Origin: Spirochaetaceae bacterium
Lineage (GTDB): Bacteria > Spirochaetota > Spirochaetia > Treponematales > Breznakiellaceae
DNA length: 64,000 nt
Direction of reading: 5' to 3'
Assembly (NCBI GenBank): GCA_031278215.1
Contig: JAITKV010000039.1
Location: 1-64,000 of the forward strand
The notes below the pieces were generated by a model. The model was not told the origin of the DNA, searched no databases, and saw nothing but the letters and a program-made list of their open reading frames with translations. A program made the translations under genes and the position numbers. Shown here one piece after another: positions 61,363 to 64,000 of the stretch (position 1 is its first letter; the number at the start of each line of letters is the position of its first letter).

Positions 61363-64000
61363 TTACCGTATATGTAAACCCCCCGGAGAGTGGAGTATCC
61401 GGGGAAATAATTTTATTAAAGCCGGGATAAGGGTGATTGCACAGAGGGCGGATGCGGCCACCCCCAGGGCGTTTACCAGGGAAAGAACCTTTACCACTAA
61501 GGCCGCGCCGTTTCCTACAAAAAGAAAGGGGATCGATCCGGCTACGGTGGTCCCCGTGGTGGCCGCCAGGACCGGAAGGCGGCGGCGCAAGACCCGGTAC
61601 ACGGAAAAGGCTTCGGGCTTTTCGTACTGCAGGGCGTCTGCCATTAAGACCGCGGCGTTAACGGCGATCCCCGAAACCACCACAAAGGAAGAAACGGCGG
61701 CCATGTTAAGCGGATAGGACCGGCAAAAAAGATACAGGATCGGCAGGGAAAGGGAAGGGGGGACCACCGCAAGAACCGCCAGGGGAAAGCTTAGGGATTC
61801 TTTAAACCCCGCAATTACCATATAGCAAAATAAAAGAACCAGGACAAAAAGGTATGCCCGGCTGTTTACTTCTTCCGCGGCTTTGATTGCGGGGGGATCA
61901 AATTCAATGGTATAGCCCGGCGGAAGTTCCAGAACCTTCAGGGCCCCCATGACCCTGTCCCTGATTCTGCGGGGATCCACAACACCGGTTCGGATAGAAA
62001 TGGAAGCGCTGCGCCGCCGGTCTTCCCGCTGTATGGATGATTCTTCTCTGCTTTTTTCCATACGGACCAAAGAACTTAAAAACACCGGCCCGTCTTTGCC
62101 CATAAGAAACAGATCCCCTAAATCACCGGCGTCTCCGGCGGCGGCCCCGCCCCGGATCCGTACATCCCGTTCCCCGTCCCGCTCCATCCGCTTGTATGCC
62201 ACGGGGCCGTGGACGCCCCGGCGGGTGGTCTGCCCCAGGGCGCCAAAAGAAAATCCCCCCTGGGCCAGCCGTTCCCTGTCCGGCTCCAGAATAAGCCGGG
62301 GACCGCCGTCTTTAAAATTCAGCGCCGTTTCTAAAAGTTCCGGCAGCACGGAACAGATCCGGGCGGCTTCCACCGCCAGTTCCCTGCACCGGCGCCCTTC
62401 ACTGCCGGATATAATGATCCGCCAGCTTCTATCGTTTCCGGCGGATTCCAGGATGTACACGAAGCCCCCCGGGACCGGAATGGTCCGCAGTAATTCCCGG
62501 ACCTTCGGGGGATCCAGCCGCCGGGGATCAAAGCTTACCAGAACCGAACCGGTTCCGGTCCGGGCCACGGTTTGTACGGTTCGTATCCCCGGATGTTTCT
62601 TCAGAGCCTCCCCATATAAAGCCAGGGCCGCATCGGTTTTATCCACATGAAGCCCCCCGTCGAATTCGATCTGGGCATAGATTGAATTTTCCGGACTTTC
62701 TTGTTCCGCGTCGGCGCCGGCGGCGCAGAGGGCGGCGATTCCAAGGACGCTTAGACCCAGCCAGCATCCCCCCACGGCCAGGGGCCGCCGCAGCACCCCC
62801 CGTACCAGGGCCGCAAGCCGCCGGGCCGCGGCCCGGACCAGTCTGCGCCGCCGGCGATGGCGGCCCGCGGCTTCTCCCCGGATAAGCCTTCCCGAAGCAG
62901 GACGCACGCCGGAGCTTCGGCGGGGCGTTAAAGCGGATTTCCGGACAAACACGGAACCAGACCCCTGTCCGGAAGCCGCGGACTTTTTTCGGGATACATC
63001 CCATAGAAACAGGGGAGGCAGTAAGGTTAGGGACAAGATCATGGCCATACCGTTTACCGAAGCCACCGCCCAGGCCACGGTGTTTATCCCTGACCGATCC
63101 CGGGCCATTAAGGGCAGAAGGGCTATGATGGTGGTAAGGGAACCGGAAACCAGAGGAAAGGCCAGACCCTCTAAGGCTTTTTTCCCCTCTTCCAGGGTTT
63201 CGCAGGAATGGAAATATTCGGCCCCAAGAATCGCCGCGTCCACTGCAGCCCCGGACCCCGAAGCCAGCCCCGCCAGGACAAGCTTGTCCAGGGAAAAACC
63301 CAAAAGGATAAGCAGGGCGGCGGAAAAAAAACTTACCACCGGTACGGTAAGCGCGCAGATTAGGGCCAGGGACCCCCTTCTCTTCCGGAAACAGATCAGC
63401 GCAGCCAAAAGGGCCACCGCGCAGGAACCTTCCATCGCCGCCCCCAGGGCCGAATTGCGGGCGTCCCTTTCCGCCTCGCCCCTGTCGGATAGAACCGTAA
63501 AATCCAGGTCAGGGTATTTTGCCAGTTCCCTGCCGATAAAAAGGGAAAGTTTTCCCAGATCCGCCCCGTCGTTGCCCATGACCGCGATAAGGGCCGCTTC
63601 CTTTCCGTTCAGCCGGGAACGGTTTTCATTGGTCCGCTCCCGTTCCTCCAGGACCGCAATATCCCCCAGCAGGGCGAAGGTCCGGTTTCCGCCGTCGTCC
63701 CTCAGGGGGATCAGGGCATGCCGCAAATTTTCCACGGTGCCGTAACGGCCGTCCACCAGTACCGGTATTTCCCGGAATGCCGGGGATTCCCCGGAACCCC
63801 TGCGTTCCCTAAGGGTTCCTCCGGAAAGGAGCAGATCGCTGCTTCCCAACAGGGCCGCCAGATGCGCGACGCCGATGTTCCGGGCCGCGGCTTCCTGTTC
63901 CCGCAGGGTAATTACAATTTCGGTAAGCCCGGTTCCGGAAATTTCCACTTCCCCGGCGCCGGGAAGGCCTTCCAGGGCGGGTTTTAGGGTTTTTTCCAGG
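61363..64000 (-). CDS. RND-superfamily transporter, 5' end cut by window
   Basis: At least 878 residues remain. The frame stays open through to 64000 (reading LEKTLKPALEGLPGAGEVE before the first in-window start candidate at 63948), so the gene continues beyond the window. Two blocks of transmembrane helices are visible (about 170-300 and 690-860), each following a periplasmic domain, as in AcrB/CzcA-type pumps. The inter-helix Asp of the proton relay cannot be assigned by eye. A basic linker KKSAASGQGSG...RRHRRRRRLVRAAAR lies between the halves. It may export metals, drugs or lipids. Same strand as and upstream of the giant gene. Confidence 0.85.
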   Translation of the reverse strand, partial: LEKTLKPALEGLPGAGEVEISGTGLTEIVITLREQEAAARNIGVAHLAALLGSSDLLLSGGTLRERRGSGESPAFREIPVLVDGRYGTVENLRHALIPLRDDGGNRTFALLGDIAVLEERERTNENRSRLNGKEAALIAVMGNDGADLGKLSLFIGRELAKYPDLDFTVLSDRGEAERDARNSALGAAMEGSCAVALLAALICFRKRRGSLALICALTVPVVSFFSAALLILLGFSLDKLVLAGLASGSGAAVDAAILGAEYFHSCETLEEGKKALEGLAFPLVSGSLTTIIALLPLMARDRSGINTVAWAVASVNGMAMILSLTLLPPLFLWDVSRKKSAASGQGSGSVFVRKSALTPRRSSGVRPASGRLIRGEAAGRHRRRRRLVRAAARRLAALVRGVLRRPLAVGGCWLGLSVLGIAALCAAGADAEQESPENSIYAQIEFDGGLHVDKTDAALALYGEALKKHPGIRTVQTVARTGTGSVLVSFDPRRLDPPKVRELLRTIPVPGGFVYILESAGNDRSWRIIISGSEGRRCRELAVEAARICSVLPELLETALNFKDGGPRLILEPDRERLAQGGFSFGALGQTTRRGVHGPVAYKRMERDGERDVRIRGGAAAGDAGDLGDLFLMGKDGPVFLSSLVRMEKSREESSIQREDRRRSASISIRTGVVDPRRIRDRVMGALKVLELPPGYTIEFDPPAIKAAEEVNSRAYLFVLVLLFCYMVIAGFKESLSFPLAVLAVVPPSLSLPILYLFCRSYPLNMAAVSSFVVVSGIAVNAAVLMADALQYEKPEAFSVYRVLRRRLPVLAATTGTTVAGSIPFLFVGNGAALVVKVLSLVNALGVAASALCAITLIPALIKLFPRILHSPGGLHIR

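Overview
The window is a GC-rich bacterial chromosome segment whose gene content points to a spirochaete, most likely a Treponema of the high-GC (termite-gut type) lineage. This is inferred from gene families: a trans-2-enoyl-CoA reductase of the Treponema TER/FabV type inside a fatty-acid operon, spirochaete-style PilZ, DUF342/FapA and RodZ proteins, and many short lipoproteins with relaxed lipoboxes. Nearly all of it is core chromosome. I see no insertion sequence, prophage, CRISPR array, rRNA or tRNA. The only clearly AT-rich, foreign-looking piece is a PIN-domain toxin cut by the left edge.

Layout. 1-2.5 kb: partial PIN toxin and an RNase II-family nuclease. 2.6-7.9 kb: a MetNIQ-type ABC importer with an ornithine cyclodeaminase/mu-crystallin protein and a KAT/CCBL-type aminotransferase. 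7.9-9.5 kb: recX, rpsI, rplM. 9.7-16.6 kb: lolA-like, rodZ-like, rimO, pcrA/uvrD, a degenerate aminotransferase-like protein and a small membrane protein. 16.6-19.3 kb: trypsin-like lipoprotein and argR. 19.6-32.3 kb: radC, fapA-like, a glucosaminidase, lipoproteins, PilZ, TPR, HAD, corA, tsaC/sua5, an acyl-CoA synthetase and rpsU. 32.5-39.5 kb: M23 peptidase, recJ, deoA, recO and (opposite strand) an argA-type acetylglutamate synthase. 39.7-49.2 kb: a fatty-acid synthesis cluster fabH-fabD-fabG-fabF-fabZ-fabV-accB-accC-accD-accA. 49.3-52.4 kb: a lipoprotein and a NitT/TauT-type ABC importer. 52.4-64 kb: a 2932-residue exported protein and the 3' part of an RND transporter.

How the genes work together. 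The fab/acc block is a near-complete type II fatty-acid pathway: carboxylase, malonyl transfer, condensation, both reductions and dehydration, with FabV as the only enoyl reductase present. The met-like operon couples import to an aminotransferase and a cyclodeaminase/ketimine-reductase family enzyme, suggesting use of an imported amino acid. The lolA-rodZ-rimO-pcrA block and the recO-deoA-recJ-M23 block are tightly packed, with overlaps of 1-4 nt and gaps of a few nt.

Most notable signals. (1) At least eight first-of-operon genes have a sigma-70-like promoter whose -10 box ends only 5-9 nt before the start codon, predicting leaderless mRNAs, while genes inside operons often carry good Shine-Dalgarno sites. 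(2) A giant exported protein has a helical body, an Ala/Gly-rich hydrophobic zone and a C-terminal region with H/E and H...S-x-G-C motifs, an architecture that recalls toxins or cell-wall enzymes. (3) In-frame 15-18 bp GC-rich tandem repeats lie inside linkers or tails of several housekeeping proteins. (4) A small family of related GTTC...GAAC hairpins lies between genes.
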